A stretch of 64,000 nucleotides of DNA, taken from assembly GCA_910577405.1 (NCBI GenBank), contig CAJTMG010000015.1:11829-75828 (forward strand). Direction: 5' to 3'. Position numbers and translations under genes: made by a program. This DNA is from an uncultured Oscillibacter sp. Its GTDB lineage: Bacteria > Bacillota > Clostridia > Oscillospirales > Oscillospiraceae. The notes below the pieces were generated by a model. The model worked only from the letters and a program-made list of their open reading frames with translations, ran no database searches and was not told the origin of the DNA. Position 1 is the stretch's first letter. Each line of letters begins with the position of its first letter. Shown piece by piece: positions 29,989 through 39,386 of the stretch.

Positions 29989-32397
29989 TTACTGCGGGAG
30001 GGCAGTTTCACCGGCGGGCTTCTGTTTCAGTGTGGGCAGGGCTGCGGATTCCTCCCGAAGCGGTTCCTGTTGGGGGCAAAGGGCTTCGGCAAACACCTGG
30101 TCCACCGTCTCCACCGGCACAAATTTCAACGCCGCCCGGACCGTCTGGTCAATCTCTTCCAGATCCCGCACGTTGTCCTTAGGAATCAGCACCGTACCGA
30201 TCCCATTCCGGAGGGCGGCCATGCTCTTCTCTTTCAGGCCTCCGATGGCCAGCACCCGTCCCCGGATGGTCACTTCACCAGTCATGGCAATCCCCGCCTT
30301 AATCTTGCGGTCAGTCAGGGCGGAGAGCATAGCGGTAGTCACAGCAATTCCCGCCGACGGACCATCCTTGGGCACCGCGCTTTCAGGGAAATGCACATGG
30401 ATATCCTTTGTCTTATAGAACTCCGCCTCAATGCCCAGCACTGCCGCCCGGCTCCGCAGGCAACTCAGCGCGGCCTGTGCGGACTCCTTCATCACGTCGC
30501 CCAGATTGCCTGTCAGTTCCAGCTTTCCGGAACCCTCCATGACGTTCACTTCCACTTCCAGCATCTCGCCGCCGCTCTCTGTCCAGGCCAGGCCGTTCAC
30601 GACCCCGATTTCCTCCCGCACCGTATGCAGCGCCGGCGGATAGGGCTGGCAGTCCAGGAGCCTGGGCAGGTCCGCTTCTGTGACAGTCAGTCGCTTCACG
30701 TCCTCTTTCAGCAGGGCCATATCCGTTTTCCGGCACAGCGCGGCCAGACGGCGTTCCAGCTTCCGCACGCCGGACTCCTTGGTATAATCCCGAATCACCG
30801 CCCGCAGCACGTCGTCGCTGATACGGAGGGACGTTTTTTTCAGCCCGTGCTCCAAAAGCTGCTTAGGCAAAAGGTGCCGCCGGGCAATCTGGAGCTTTTC
30901 CTCATCGGTATAACTGGAAAGCTGAATCACCTCCATCCGGTCCAGCAGCGGCCGCGGTATGGTCTCGGTAGTATTGGCGGTAGTAATGAACATCACCCGG
31001 CTCAGGTTCACGGGGACCTCCATATAATGGTCCCGGAAGGCATGATTCTGCTCACTGTCCAAGACCTCCAGCAGAGCGGCGGCAGGGTCTCCCCGGTAAT
31101 CACTGCCCATTTTATCGATCTCGTCCAGCAGGAGCAGCGGATTCATAGACCCGCCCCGTGTAATGGCGTCAATAACCCGGCCCGGCATAGACCCGATATA
31201 AGTCCTGCGGTGACCCCGGATATCGGCCTCATCCCGGACGCCGCCCAGAGATAAACGGGCCAGTTTCCGATTCAGGGCCTTGGCGACGGAGATGGCAATG
31301 GAGGTCTTCCCCACCCCCGGCGGCCCCACCAGACAGAGAATCTGCCCCTTGCCATTGGGATTCATCTGCCGCACGGCTATGGTCTCCAGAATGCGCTCCT
31401 TCACCTTTTCCATGCCAAAATGCTCTCGTTCCAGCACCTTCCGGGCGGCGTCCACACTGACACGCTCCCGGGTTTCGATATTCCAGGGCAGCTCCAGACA
31501 CACGTCCAGATAATTGCGGATCACCGAAGCCTCTGCGCTTCCATAGGGCTGACGGGCCAGCTTGTTGACTTCTTTCAGAAGATGCTTTTCCGTCTCTTCC
31601 TCCAGACCCAGGGCCGTGATTTCCTCCCGGTAAGTCTCAATTTCATCATCGTCCTCAACGTCTTCCCCGAGCTCATTCTGGAGGACACGAATCTGCGTCC
31701 GAAGAATCTGGTCACGCTGGGAGCGCACAAGCTGATCGCGAATCTTGCTCTCCATCTCATGCTCGAAGCCCATCACGCTGCATTCCCGGGAGAGCAGGCC
31801 GTTGAGCTTCCGGAGACGGACGAAGGGAATCAATTCCTCCAGGATATCCTGCTTGTCGTTATATTGCAGAGGGATATTCTGGGCGATAAAGTCGGCAAGA
31901 TAGCCCACGTCCCGGCAGTCCAGAACGGTGGTAACCACCTCGTCGGCCACGCTTCCGGAGAGCTGGGCGTACTCCATAAAGAGGTTCCAGGTTTGACGGA
32001 GCAGGGCTTCGGTCCGCGGACTGCGGCGGAAGGCTTCGGACAGAGGCTCTTCCTCCAGCAGGGTAATATTCGCCTGCAAATAGGGTGTGGACTGCCAGAG
32101 CCGATGAATTTTGGCACGGTTTCGGCCCTCTACCATGACCCGCACGGCGTCCGAGGACAGGCGGAGGATCTGCCGGACATGGGACAGGGTGCCGATGGGG
32201 TACAAATCCTTTTCCTCCGGCGAGTCCACCCCAATCTCCCGCTGGGTCACCAAAAAGACCTCCTGATCAGCGTCCATGGCCCGTTCCAGAGCCGCAATGG
32301 AAATCCGCCGTTCCACGTCAAAGGTCAAATTCATATGGGGGAACACGGTCAGCCCGCGGAGGGCCATCACAGGGGTATTCTTCGTAATGGGTTCCAT
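29989..32397 (-). CDS. lon: ATP-dependent protease Lon
   Basis: The 802-residue protein has the LON substrate-binding domain (residues about 8-200), an AAA module with Walker A GPPGVGKTSIA near residue 355, and the C-terminal serine protease domain with catalytic Ser in PKDGPSAGIAVTTAM. Lon degrades misfolded and some regulatory proteins in the cytoplasm. It follows clpX by about 100 bases in a proteolysis cluster (tig, clpP, clpX, lon). AAAGGAGCAACCCT precedes the start at 32397. Length and motifs are normal. Confidence 0.97.
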   Translation of the reverse strand: MEPITKNTPVMALRGLTVFPHMNLTFDVERRISIAALERAMDADQEVFLVTQREIGVDSPEEKDLYPIGTLSHVRQILRLSSDAVRVMVEGRNRAKIHRLWQSTPYLQANITLLEEEPLSEAFRRSPRTEALLRQTWNLFMEYAQLSGSVADEVVTTVLDCRDVGYLADFIAQNIPLQYNDKQDILEELIPFVRLRKLNGLLSRECSVMGFEHEMESKIRDQLVRSQRDQILRTQIRVLQNELGEDVEDDDEIETYREEITALGLEEETEKHLLKEVNKLARQPYGSAEASVIRNYLDVCLELPWNIETRERVSVDAARKVLEREHFGMEKVKERILETIAVRQMNPNGKGQILCLVGPPGVGKTSIAISVAKALNRKLARLSLGGVRDEADIRGHRRTYIGSMPGRVIDAITRGGSMNPLLLLDEIDKMGSDYRGDPAAALLEVLDSEQNHAFRDHYMEVPVNLSRVMFITTANTTETIPRPLLDRMEVIQLSSYTDEEKLQIARRHLLPKQLLEHGLKKTSLRISDDVLRAVIRDYTKESGVRKLERRLAALCRKTDMALLKEDVKRLTVTEADLPRLLDCQPYPPALHTVREEIGVVNGLAWTESGGEMLEVEVNVMEGSGKLELTGNLGDVMKESAQAALSCLRSRAAVLGIEAEFYKTKDIHVHFPESAVPKDGPSAGIAVTTAMLSALTDRKIKAGIAMTGEVTIRGRVLAIGGLKEKSMAALRNGIGTVLIPKDNVRDLEEIDQTVRAALKFVPVETVDQVFAEALCPQQEPLREESAALPTLKQKPAGETALPQ

Positions 32398-32494
32398 AGG
32401 GTTGCTCCTTTCCAGCGCGCCTGCTGTTCCGCTCTTGTTTGACAGGGCAAGAGGAAGGGTTTTTGCGCCCTTCCTCCCCGCTTGTTTATAATGC

Positions 32495-33808
32495 TCAAGA
32501 CGCCGGCTTGGAGGGATTTCGACGGTTGCCCTTTCCCTTGCCGGTGTTCAGTTTTACAGAATAACCCACTTTCTCCGGGTCGCGGGTCAGTTCCGGCTCG
32601 CCCCTGCCCTCTACGCAGTCCTTTGTAATGACCGCCTTCACGATCGTGGGGTCCGAAGGGATGTCATACATAATCTGAGTCAGCATACTCTCCATGACCG
32701 CCCGCAGGCCCCGCGCGCCGATATCCCGAGCGATGGCCTTGTCAGCGATGGCGTCCAGGGCGTCCGGCTCGAATTCCAGCGCAACGCCGTCGTACTCAAA
32801 CAGCACCTGGTACTGCTTCACCAGTGCGTTCTTAGGTTCTTTCAGGATACGCACCAAATCCTCCCGTTTCAGGGCATTCAAAGGCGCGACCACCGGAAGA
32901 CGGCCCACCAGCTCCGGAATAATGCCATACTTGAGGATATCATGGGGCTGGACCTCCCGCAGAATCCGGCTCAGGTCCTTATCCTTCTTCCCCTGGACGT
33001 TGGCGCCGAACCCGATGCTCTTCTGATCCAGACGGCGCTCGATAATCTTATCCAGTCCGTCGAAAGCGCCGCCGCAGATAAACAGAATATTTTTCGTGTT
33101 CATCTGAATAAACTCCTGATGGGGATGCTTCCGTCCGCCCTGGGGAGGAACGTTGGCCACGGTGCCCTCCACGATTTTCAGGAGCGCCTGCTGCACGCCC
33201 TCGCCGGAGACGTCCCGGGTAATGGAGGTATTTTCGCTCTTCCGGGCGATCTTGTCGATTTCATCCACATAGATAATACCGTGTTCTGCCCGTTCCACAT
33301 CGAAGTCCGCGGCCTGGAGGAGGCGCAGAAGAATATTCTCCACATCGTCGCCCACATAGCCGGCCTCGGTGAGGGTAGTAGCGTCGGCGATGGCGAAGGG
33401 GACCTTCAGAATCCGGGCCAGCGTCTGAGCAAAGAGGGTCTTGCCCGAACCGGTGGGGCCCAGCATCAGAATATTGCTCTTTTGCAGTTCTACCTCTTCA
33501 TCCCCGCCGAAGAAAATACGCTTATAATGATTATACACCGCCACGGACAGAGAAACTTTCGCTTCCTCCTGCCCAATGACGTACTGATCCAGGATATCCC
33601 GAATCTCCCGGGGAGTGGGGAGCTGGTCGGGCATATCGTCCAGGGGGCCGGGACTCATTGGTTCAAAGCCGTCGTCCAGAATCCCCATGCAGAGCTGCAC
33701 GCACTCGTTGCAGATCCGCACGCCGGGACCCTGAATCATCCGGTGGACCTGCTGCTCGTGTTTCCCACAGAAGGAACAGCGCAGCGGCTTTCTGCCCTCA
33801 TCGTTCAT
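32495..33808 (-). CDS. clpX: ClpXP unfoldase subunit ClpX
   Basis: The 437-residue protein starts with the zinc-binding domain (CSFCGKHEQQVHRMI, then ICNECVQLC). It has Walker A GPTGSGKTLFAQ and Walker B IIYVDEIDKI, plus IGFGANVQGKKDKDL, the part that carries the ClpP-binding loop region in the family. ClpX unfolds tagged proteins and feeds them to ClpP. It is 25 bases downstream of clpP and oriented the same way. The ATG at 33808 has GAGAAGGGGTG upstream. Confidence 0.97.
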   Translation of the reverse strand: MNDEGRKPLRCSFCGKHEQQVHRMIQGPGVRICNECVQLCMGILDDGFEPMSPGPLDDMPDQLPTPREIRDILDQYVIGQEEAKVSLSVAVYNHYKRIFFGGDEEVELQKSNILMLGPTGSGKTLFAQTLARILKVPFAIADATTLTEAGYVGDDVENILLRLLQAADFDVERAEHGIIYVDEIDKIARKSENTSITRDVSGEGVQQALLKIVEGTVANVPPQGGRKHPHQEFIQMNTKNILFICGGAFDGLDKIIERRLDQKSIGFGANVQGKKDKDLSRILREVQPHDILKYGIIPELVGRLPVVAPLNALKREDLVRILKEPKNALVKQYQVLFEYDGVALEFEPDALDAIADKAIARDIGARGLRAVMESMLTQIMYDIPSDPTIVKAVITKDCVEGRGEPELTRDPEKVGYSVKLNTGKGKGNRRNPSKPAS

Positions 33809-33833
33809 GGTGTCACCCCTTCTCTGTTTCGCC

Positions 33834-34439
33834 TCAGCCCTGGGCCTCCGGCTTCTCTGTCTTATTCACAAGAATCTTATCAATCAGGCCGAACTCCTTG
33901 GCTTCCTCGGCGCTCATAAAGTTGTCGCGTTCACAGGCATCGGTGACTTCCTCTACGGACCGTCCGGTATTTTCAGCCAGGATGGTATTCATACGCTTCT
34001 TGATAATTTCCAGCCGCTTCAGGTGAATGGCCATATCGGTAATTTGGCCCTTGGTCCCGGCAGAGGGCTGGTGAATCATAATTTCCGCGTTAGGCAGGGC
34101 AATCCGCTTTCCCTTGGTACCAGCAGAGAGCAGGAACGCGCCCATGCTGGCAGCCATGCCCACGCAGATGGTGGACACATCGCATTTGACGTACTGCATG
34201 GTATCATAGATCGCCATACCGTCCGTAACGGAACCGCCGGGGCTGTTGATATAAAGCTGAATGTCTTTATCCGGGTCCTGGGACTCCAGATACAAAAGCT
34301 GTGCCACCACCAGGCTGGCGGTAGTTGCGTTGACCTCTTCACCCAGGAAGATAATGCGGTCGTTCAGCAGCCGGGAGAAGATATCATAGGAACGTTCGCC
34401 CCGGTTGGTCTGTTCTACTACATAAGGAACTAAACTCAC
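33834..34439 (-). CDS. clpP: ClpP protease subunit
   Basis: The 201-residue protein has the catalytic Ser in GMAASMGAFLL and His in IMIHQPSAG, and the N-terminal VPYVVEQTNRGERSYDIFSR block. It forms the barrel protease that works with ClpX. I choose the GTG start at 34439, with CTGGAGGTTAAAAAA upstream, because it gives the family length. An ATG at 34517 would add 26 residues covering this ribosome binding site. It is followed closely by clpX and preceded by tig. Confidence 0.95.
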   Translation of the reverse strand: MSLVPYVVEQTNRGERSYDIFSRLLNDRIIFLGEEVNATTASLVVAQLLYLESQDPDKDIQLYINSPGGSVTDGMAIYDTMQYVKCDVSTICVGMAASMGAFLLSAGTKGKRIALPNAEIMIHQPSAGTKGQITDMAIHLKRLEIIKKRMNTILAENTGRSVEEVTDACERDNFMSAEEAKEFGLIDKILVNKTEKPEAQG

Positions 34440-34593
34440 TTTTTTAACCTCCAGTCTTTTCCCTCCTGGAAGGACTTCCAGGAAGACCCGCCGCGCATAG
34501 ACGGCACTACAGTTCAACTCAATTTCCTATGATAGCACGGCTGACACCAGGAAGTGTGTCGAATCTGTAAACTGTTCTATGAAAAGATTGCGG

Positions 34594-35910
34594 TTACTCA
34601 GCGTCTTCGGCGGGAGCTTCCTCGGGTTCCACGTACTCGGTAGCCGTCGCGCTGTCCACCACCACGGCGATGGCACGGCTGGTGCATACCTGGTCCCGGA
34701 CGGTCTCCGGCAGAAGGTATTTCTTCACCAGTTCCACATCCATGCCGATCTGCTTGGACATACGCTCATACTCGGCCTCTACATCCTCGTCACTGGCCTC
34801 GATGTTCTCTGTCTTCACAATCTCCGCAACGGCCAGATCCATGCGCACCTGCTGCAAGGCGGGTTCCCGGGCGTCGTCCAACAGCTTGGATTCCTCCATT
34901 CCGGTCACCTGCATATACTGCTCGTAGGGGATTCCCTGCTGTGCAATCTGGCTCTTGAAGTTATCCAGGAACTGCCGGGCCTGACGCTCGATCATGGCGT
35001 CGGGAACGTCTGTGGTAATGCCCTCGGCCACCTGATTCATCAGTTCTTCCTCGAACTCCCGGTCGACATCCTTCTGACGCTCTTCGGCGATCTTCTTTTT
35101 CAGGTCCTCTTTCAGCTCGTCCAGAGTATCGAATTCAGACACGTCCTTAGCGAAATCGTCGTCCATCTCCGGGACCTGTTTTTCCTTCACCTCATGGCAC
35201 TTTACCTTAAAGACCACTGCCTTGCCAGCCAAGTCCTTATGATAATCCTCGGGGAAAGTAATGTCAATATCCTTCTCATCCTCGGCTTTCATGCCCACGA
35301 CCTGCTCCTCAAAGCCGGGCACGAAGTTGTGAGACCCCAATTCCAGGCTATGCTTTTCGCCCTTGCCGCCCTCGAACGGCTTACCGTCCAAAAAGCCCTC
35401 ATAGTCAATGATAGCGATATCTCCCTCTTTGGCTTCCCGCTCCACGGACTCCAAACGGGTATTCCGCTCTGCCATAGCCTTCAGGCGGCGGTCCACGTCC
35501 TCATCACTCACTGTAACTTCCCGCTTAGGCGCAGACAAGCCCTTATACTGTCCCAAGGTCACCTCAGGATATACCGGCGTGACGGCCTTGAAGGTAAAGC
35601 CCTCCCGGGTACACTCGCCCACCATCTCCACACTGGGATAGCCTACGGGGGCCAGCTCTTTTTCTTTTACTGCTGCATCATAGGCGTCGGGGAACGCAAT
35701 GTTGATGGCCTCGTCAAAGAGCACCTCCACGCCGTACATTTTCTCAATCATTTTCCGGGGCGCCTTTCCAGGACGGAACCCGGGCAGCCTGAACTGATGG
35801 CGCATCTTTCTGTACGCCTTTTCCAGAGCGGCCTCAAACGCTTCGGCCCCTACCTCAATGGTCAGCTCTACCTGGCTCTTTTCTACCTTTTCGCAGCTTT
35901 TCACACTCAT
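34594..35910 (-). CDS. tig: Trigger factor
   Basis: The 438-residue protein shows the ribosome-binding N-terminal domain with FRPGKAPRKMIEKMYG, where the family signature is GFRxGKxP. A peptidyl-prolyl isomerase domain in the middle (GDIAIIDYEGFLDGKPFEGG) and a helical C-terminal chaperone domain follow. It binds nascent chains at the ribosome exit. Gene order tig-clpP-clpX-lon is the common bacterial arrangement. The C-terminus ends in an acidic, Glu/Ala-rich tail. The ATG at 35910 has GGAGGAAAAACATC upstream. Confidence 0.96.
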   Translation of the reverse strand: MSVKSCEKVEKSQVELTIEVGAEAFEAALEKAYRKMRHQFRLPGFRPGKAPRKMIEKMYGVEVLFDEAINIAFPDAYDAAVKEKELAPVGYPSVEMVGECTREGFTFKAVTPVYPEVTLGQYKGLSAPKREVTVSDEDVDRRLKAMAERNTRLESVEREAKEGDIAIIDYEGFLDGKPFEGGKGEKHSLELGSHNFVPGFEEQVVGMKAEDEKDIDITFPEDYHKDLAGKAVVFKVKCHEVKEKQVPEMDDDFAKDVSEFDTLDELKEDLKKKIAEERQKDVDREFEEELMNQVAEGITTDVPDAMIERQARQFLDNFKSQIAQQGIPYEQYMQVTGMEESKLLDDAREPALQQVRMDLAVAEIVKTENIEASDEDVEAEYERMSKQIGMDVELVKKYLLPETVRDQVCTSRAIAVVVDSATATEYVEPEEAPAEDAE

Positions 35911-36000
35911 GATGTTTTTCCTCCGTTCATCCCCGGCTCTCCTGCCGGTGCGAATTTGTATTTTAACAGAAATATTCTGAAATTACCAGCCTTTTTTCCC

Positions 36001-36681
36001 CTAATCGCAAATTTTTTTCGGGACAAACCCCAAATAGTCGGCAGAAATCAAAGAAAAGGCCGTTTCCCCGCGGATTCCCTCCAAGCGGCGGCGAATCGCG
36101 GGACCATGGAGATGCCCGTAACAGCACTGTTTCACGTGGTATTTCTCCAGCAGCGACAGGATTTCCGGGCACTCATAGCCCTGGTACAGCGGCGGGTAAT
36201 GCAGGAAGCAGCAGACCTGCCTGTCCCCCGCCGCTTTCAGGGAGGCTTCCAGACGGCCGGCCTCCCGATTCAGGACCTTCACATTATGGGCGTCCTCCTC
36301 CAGGAACCAGCCTCGGGTGCCGCAGACGGCGTATTCCCCATAGGGCACGCTGTTGTTATGGAGAATGTCCAGCGTATGAATCCCCTTCTCGTCAAAAAAA
36401 CGATGGAGCTTTGCCGCCGTGGTCCACCAGTAGTCGTGGTTTCCCTTTACGAGATACTTTTTGCAGGGAAAGCGGTCCAGAAACAGGAAATCCGCCTCCG
36501 CTTCTTCCAGGCTCATGCCCCACGACGTATCCCCGGCCAGAATCAGCACATCTTCCGCCGTCAGCGCCCCAAGGCTTTCCGCAATCCTGGCCGTGTAGTT
36601 CTCCCACGCCGGGCCGAAAACCTCCATGGATTTGTCCGCCGTCAGGGAGAGGTGCAGGTCCCCGATCGCATACAGGGCCAT
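36001..36681 (-). CDS. Calcineurin-like metallophosphoesterase
   Basis: The 226-residue protein starts MALYAIGDLHLS with the first metal motif GDLHL, then LILAGDTSWG, VKGNHDYWW and CCYGHLHGPA, the standard five-block order of this family. Substrate is unknown; the family includes phosphodiesterases and nucleotidases. The ATG at 36681 overlaps the stop of a 60-residue membrane protein gene as TAATG, which points to coupled translation, and GGAGGGGCG precedes it. Confidence 0.85.
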   Translation of the reverse strand: MALYAIGDLHLSLTADKSMEVFGPAWENYTARIAESLGALTAEDVLILAGDTSWGMSLEEAEADFLFLDRFPCKKYLVKGNHDYWWTTAAKLHRFFDEKGIHTLDILHNNSVPYGEYAVCGTRGWFLEEDAHNVKVLNREAGRLEASLKAAGDRQVCCFLHYPPLYQGYECPEILSLLEKYHVKQCCYGHLHGPAIRRRLEGIRGETAFSLISADYLGFVPKKICD

Positions 36682-36863
36682 TACACGCCCCTCCCTTCCG
36701 GAAAAATTTTTGTTATGCGCCGGTTTCTTCTTATCAAGCACCGCTTGGCCCAAGAATCCATATCTGTCTGCATAACTCCAGCCGCCGCCAGGGATAAGAC
36801 TCCGATGCCCACAGCCAGCAAAAGAAGCAAAATGCAGATACGGGCGCGCTTTCGCTTGAGCAT
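36681..36863 (-). CDS. Small membrane protein coupled to the phosphoesterase
   Basis: A 60-residue product starts MLKRKRARICILLLLLAVGI, one basic N-terminus and a long hydrophobic helix, then a basic tail. Its stop overlaps the phosphoesterase start by one base. It lies 13 bases downstream of thrC, and AGGGGTGCGTCCC is upstream of the ATG. Whether it is more than a short leader peptide is uncertain. Confidence 0.55.
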   Translation of the reverse strand: MLKRKRARICILLLLLAVGIGVLSLAAAGVMQTDMDSWAKRCLIRRNRRITKIFPEGRGV

Positions 36864-36876
36864 GGGACGCACCCCT

Positions 36877-38364
36877 TTATTTCAGGAATTCCAGAACCAC
36901 GTTATCCATCCCGGCCTTTTCCGCGGTCAGGTCGAAGCGCCGGGACTTACCCTTCAGCGCCGCCAGACGACGGGGCACGGTCACGCCGGTTTTCTTATGC
37001 AGCTGGTCCAGAAGCTCCACGCCGTCTCCCGCAGGGGGTTCCCCAACCGCCCGCAGAACGTGGTCGCAGAACTTATAGGGGGACGCGGTGGAGGCAAAGA
37101 CGGTCAGTGTCATGTCGCCGGTGGCCTGACGGTACTGCTCCATCACGCTGGCAGCTACGGCGGTATGCGTATCAATCAGGTAGCCGTACTCCTTATAATA
37201 ACGGGCGATGGTCTCAGACGTACCCGCCTCGTCACAGAAGCCGCCCCAGAACTGCTCTGTCAAGGCCTTCTTGATATCCTCGGAGACTTCATACCGGCCA
37301 TCCTTGGACAGCGCCGCCATATAATCCCGGACCTCCGCGTCATTTTCACCGGAGAGATCAAAGAGCAGCCGTTCCAGATTGCTGGATACCAGGATATCCA
37401 TAGACGGGCTCATGGTGGTGTGGAAGGGCCGGTTTCTGTCGTAAACGCCAGTGCGGAGGAAGTCGGTCAGCACGTCGTTGCAGTTGGATGCGCAGATGAG
37501 CTTTCCGACGGGCAGACCCATGCGTTTTGCGTAGTATGCCGCCAGAATATCACCGAAATTGCCCGTAGGGACACAGAAATTGACCTGATCGCCCATCTGA
37601 ATCTCCCCATCCCGGAGCAAATCGCAGTAAGCGGAAATATAGTAGACCACCTGCGGCAGAATCCGGCCCCAGTTGATGGAGTTGGCCGATGAGAGGAAGT
37701 AGCCCCGGTCCGCCAGCGTCTTCCGGATGGCCTCGTCAGAGAAAATCCGCTTCACACCCGCCTGAGCGTCATCGAAATTGCCCTCCACTGCGCAGACGCC
37801 TACATTTTCGCCGTCCTGAGTGACCATCTGGGCCTCCTGCACTGCGGAAACGCCGTCTTTGGGATAGAATACCATGATTTTCGTCTGGGGCACATCGGCA
37901 AAGCCCTCCATAGCCGCCTTGCCGGTATCGCCCGACGTGGCCACCAGAATGCAGACCGTCTTATCCTCCCCTGTCTTCCGGAGCGCCGCGGACAGAAGCT
38001 GGGGCAGCATTTGCAGGGCCATGTCCTTGAACGCCGACGTAGGGCCATGCCACAGCTCCAGGCAATAGGTATTACCGTCCACCTTCCGAAGGGGCGCGGC
38101 GGCGGGATGATCGAACTTGTCCGGGCCATAGGCGTTGTTGGCAAAGCCCAGAAGCTCCTCCTCGCTGTAGTCCGTCAGATAGAGGGCCATGACCTTAGCC
38201 GCCCGGGTCTGATAGCCAGCGTCCATCAGGCTCCGCAGAAACGCCTCGTCAATCTGCGGGATGGCTTCCGGCGTCAGCAGCCCTCCGTCCCGGGACAGAC
38301 CCATTTTCACCGCCTCCGAAGCTGTGATGCGCAGAGTATTGTCCCGTGTGCTGTAGTATCTCAT
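36877..38364 (-). CDS. thrC: Threonine synthase
   Basis: The 495-residue PLP enzyme makes threonine from O-phosphohomoserine, the last step of the pathway. The PLP lysine lies in HGPTSAFKDMALQ near residue 110, and the start RYYSTRDNTLRITASEAVKM is typical of the longer type of ThrC. No other threonine gene is in the window. It is 30 bases downstream of yraN within the long minus-strand block. AAAGGAAGAATCGCGCA precedes the ATG at 38364. Confidence 0.95.
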   Translation of the reverse strand: MRYYSTRDNTLRITASEAVKMGLSRDGGLLTPEAIPQIDEAFLRSLMDAGYQTRAAKVMALYLTDYSEEELLGFANNAYGPDKFDHPAAAPLRKVDGNTYCLELWHGPTSAFKDMALQMLPQLLSAALRKTGEDKTVCILVATSGDTGKAAMEGFADVPQTKIMVFYPKDGVSAVQEAQMVTQDGENVGVCAVEGNFDDAQAGVKRIFSDEAIRKTLADRGYFLSSANSINWGRILPQVVYYISAYCDLLRDGEIQMGDQVNFCVPTGNFGDILAAYYAKRMGLPVGKLICASNCNDVLTDFLRTGVYDRNRPFHTTMSPSMDILVSSNLERLLFDLSGENDAEVRDYMAALSKDGRYEVSEDIKKALTEQFWGGFCDEAGTSETIARYYKEYGYLIDTHTAVAASVMEQYRQATGDMTLTVFASTASPYKFCDHVLRAVGEPPAGDGVELLDQLHKKTGVTVPRRLAALKGKSRRFDLTAEKAGMDNVVLEFLK

Positions 38365-38394
38365 TGCGCGATTCTTCCTTTCTTTTGATGCCTT

Positions 38395-38751
38395 TTATTC
38401 AAATGCGTTCTCCAGATATTCGATCCGAAGGACGCCGCCTGTTTCCTCGAAGACTTCCGCCACATCGAACCGGGCCGGGCAGTCCTCCCCGCTCTCGGCC
38501 AGGTACGCCCCGGCAGTCTTCCGTAATTTCTCCTGCTTCCGCCCGTCCACGAACTCCCGCGGCAGTCCAATGGAACCCGGACCCCGGCGCTTGACTTCCA
38601 CAAAGCACAGCACGCCTTCCGGTGAACGGGCAATCAGGTCCAGCTCTCCACAGCGCCGCCGCCATTGACGTTCCAGTATTTCATAGCCCAGGCTCTCCAG
38701 ATAACGGGCCGCGAACGCCTCTCCCTGGTCGCCGGATTCCTTGCGCTTCAT
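38395..38751 (-). CDS. yraN: YraN family (UPF0102) nuclease-like protein
   Basis: The 118-residue protein has GDQGEAFAARYLESLGYEIL and GELDLIARSPEGVLCFVEVK, the conserved E-x(n)-GE(L)DLI...FVEVK pattern of a PD-(D/E)XK-like fold. Its role is not well established; the family is usually found next to rnhB, as here. Its ATG at 38751 overlaps the rnhB stop by four bases. The longer frame upstream is rnhB sequence in another frame. Confidence 0.9.
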   Translation of the reverse strand: MKRKESGDQGEAFAARYLESLGYEILERQWRRRCGELDLIARSPEGVLCFVEVKRRGPGSIGLPREFVDGRKQEKLRKTAGAYLAESGEDCPARFDVAEVFEETGGVLRIEYLENAFE

Positions 38752-39371
38752 CCCCGCCGCGCCTCCCATTTTTTCAGGAAGGTCTTCCGATGCGCCGGGC
38801 AGGGTCCGTAGATATCCAGCATAGCGAAATGGAGCTTTGTGCCATAACCCTTGTGCCGCGCAAACTGGTACTGCGGATACGCCTGGTCCATGTCTCCCGC
38901 GGCGTAACGGTCCCGGCTGACCTTGGCCAGAATCGACGCCGCCGCAATGGATGCGCTCAGACCGTCGCCGTGGACAATGGCCCAATGCGGCACGGAAATC
39001 CGATTCCGGCTCCCATGGTCCCGGTTGCCATCGATCAAAGACAGGTCCGGTTTTTTCGACAGCCCTTCGATTGCCCTCTGCATCACCAGCATCCGGGCGT
39101 TCAGAATGTCAATCCGGTCGATTTCCTTCGCTTCCACACGGGCCACGTTCCACGCTTCCGCCTGCCCGGTAATCAGCTCATATAATTTTTCCCGCTTTTT
39201 TTCCGAAATCTTCTTGGAATCGTTCAAACCCGGCAGCTCCGCATCCCTGGGCAGAATCACCGCCGCCGCGTACACCGGGCCTGCCAGAGGACCCGCCCCG
39301 GCTTCATCCACGCCGCACAGCACGCTATAGCCCTCCGCCCAGGCTTCCTGTTCATAAGTCCATAAGTCTAT
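38748..39371 (-). CDS. rnhB: Ribonuclease HII, probably with non-standard start
   Basis: The enzyme cleaves RNA in RNA-DNA hybrids and at embedded ribonucleotides. GVDEAGAGPLAGPVYAAAVI holds the first catalytic Asp-Glu, and LSLIDGNRDHG and AAASILAKVSRDR the later acidic sites. The family-like start DLWTYEQEAWAEGY extends upstream of the first standard start (GTG at 39323). The only start-like codon reaching it is ATA at 39371, nine bases after GGGAG. Either ATA is used, giving 207 residues, or the protein starts at 39323 with 191. The usual Arg of the GRG motif is Ala here. Confidence 0.85.
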   Translation of the reverse strand: MDLWTYEQEAWAEGYSVLCGVDEAGAGPLAGPVYAAAVILPRDAELPGLNDSKKISEKKREKLYELITGQAEAWNVARVEAKEIDRIDILNARMLVMQRAIEGLSKKPDLSLIDGNRDHGSRNRISVPHWAIVHGDGLSASIAAASILAKVSRDRYAAGDMDQAYPQYQFARHKGYGTKLHFAMLDIYGPCPAHRKTFLKKWEARRG

Positions 39372-39386
39372 GTAAACCCGCTCCCT

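Noticed and set aside
34579..37692. 1037-codon plus-strand open frame across tig, the phosphoesterase and thrC
   Set aside because: It spans several certain minus-strand genes and has no protein-like features.
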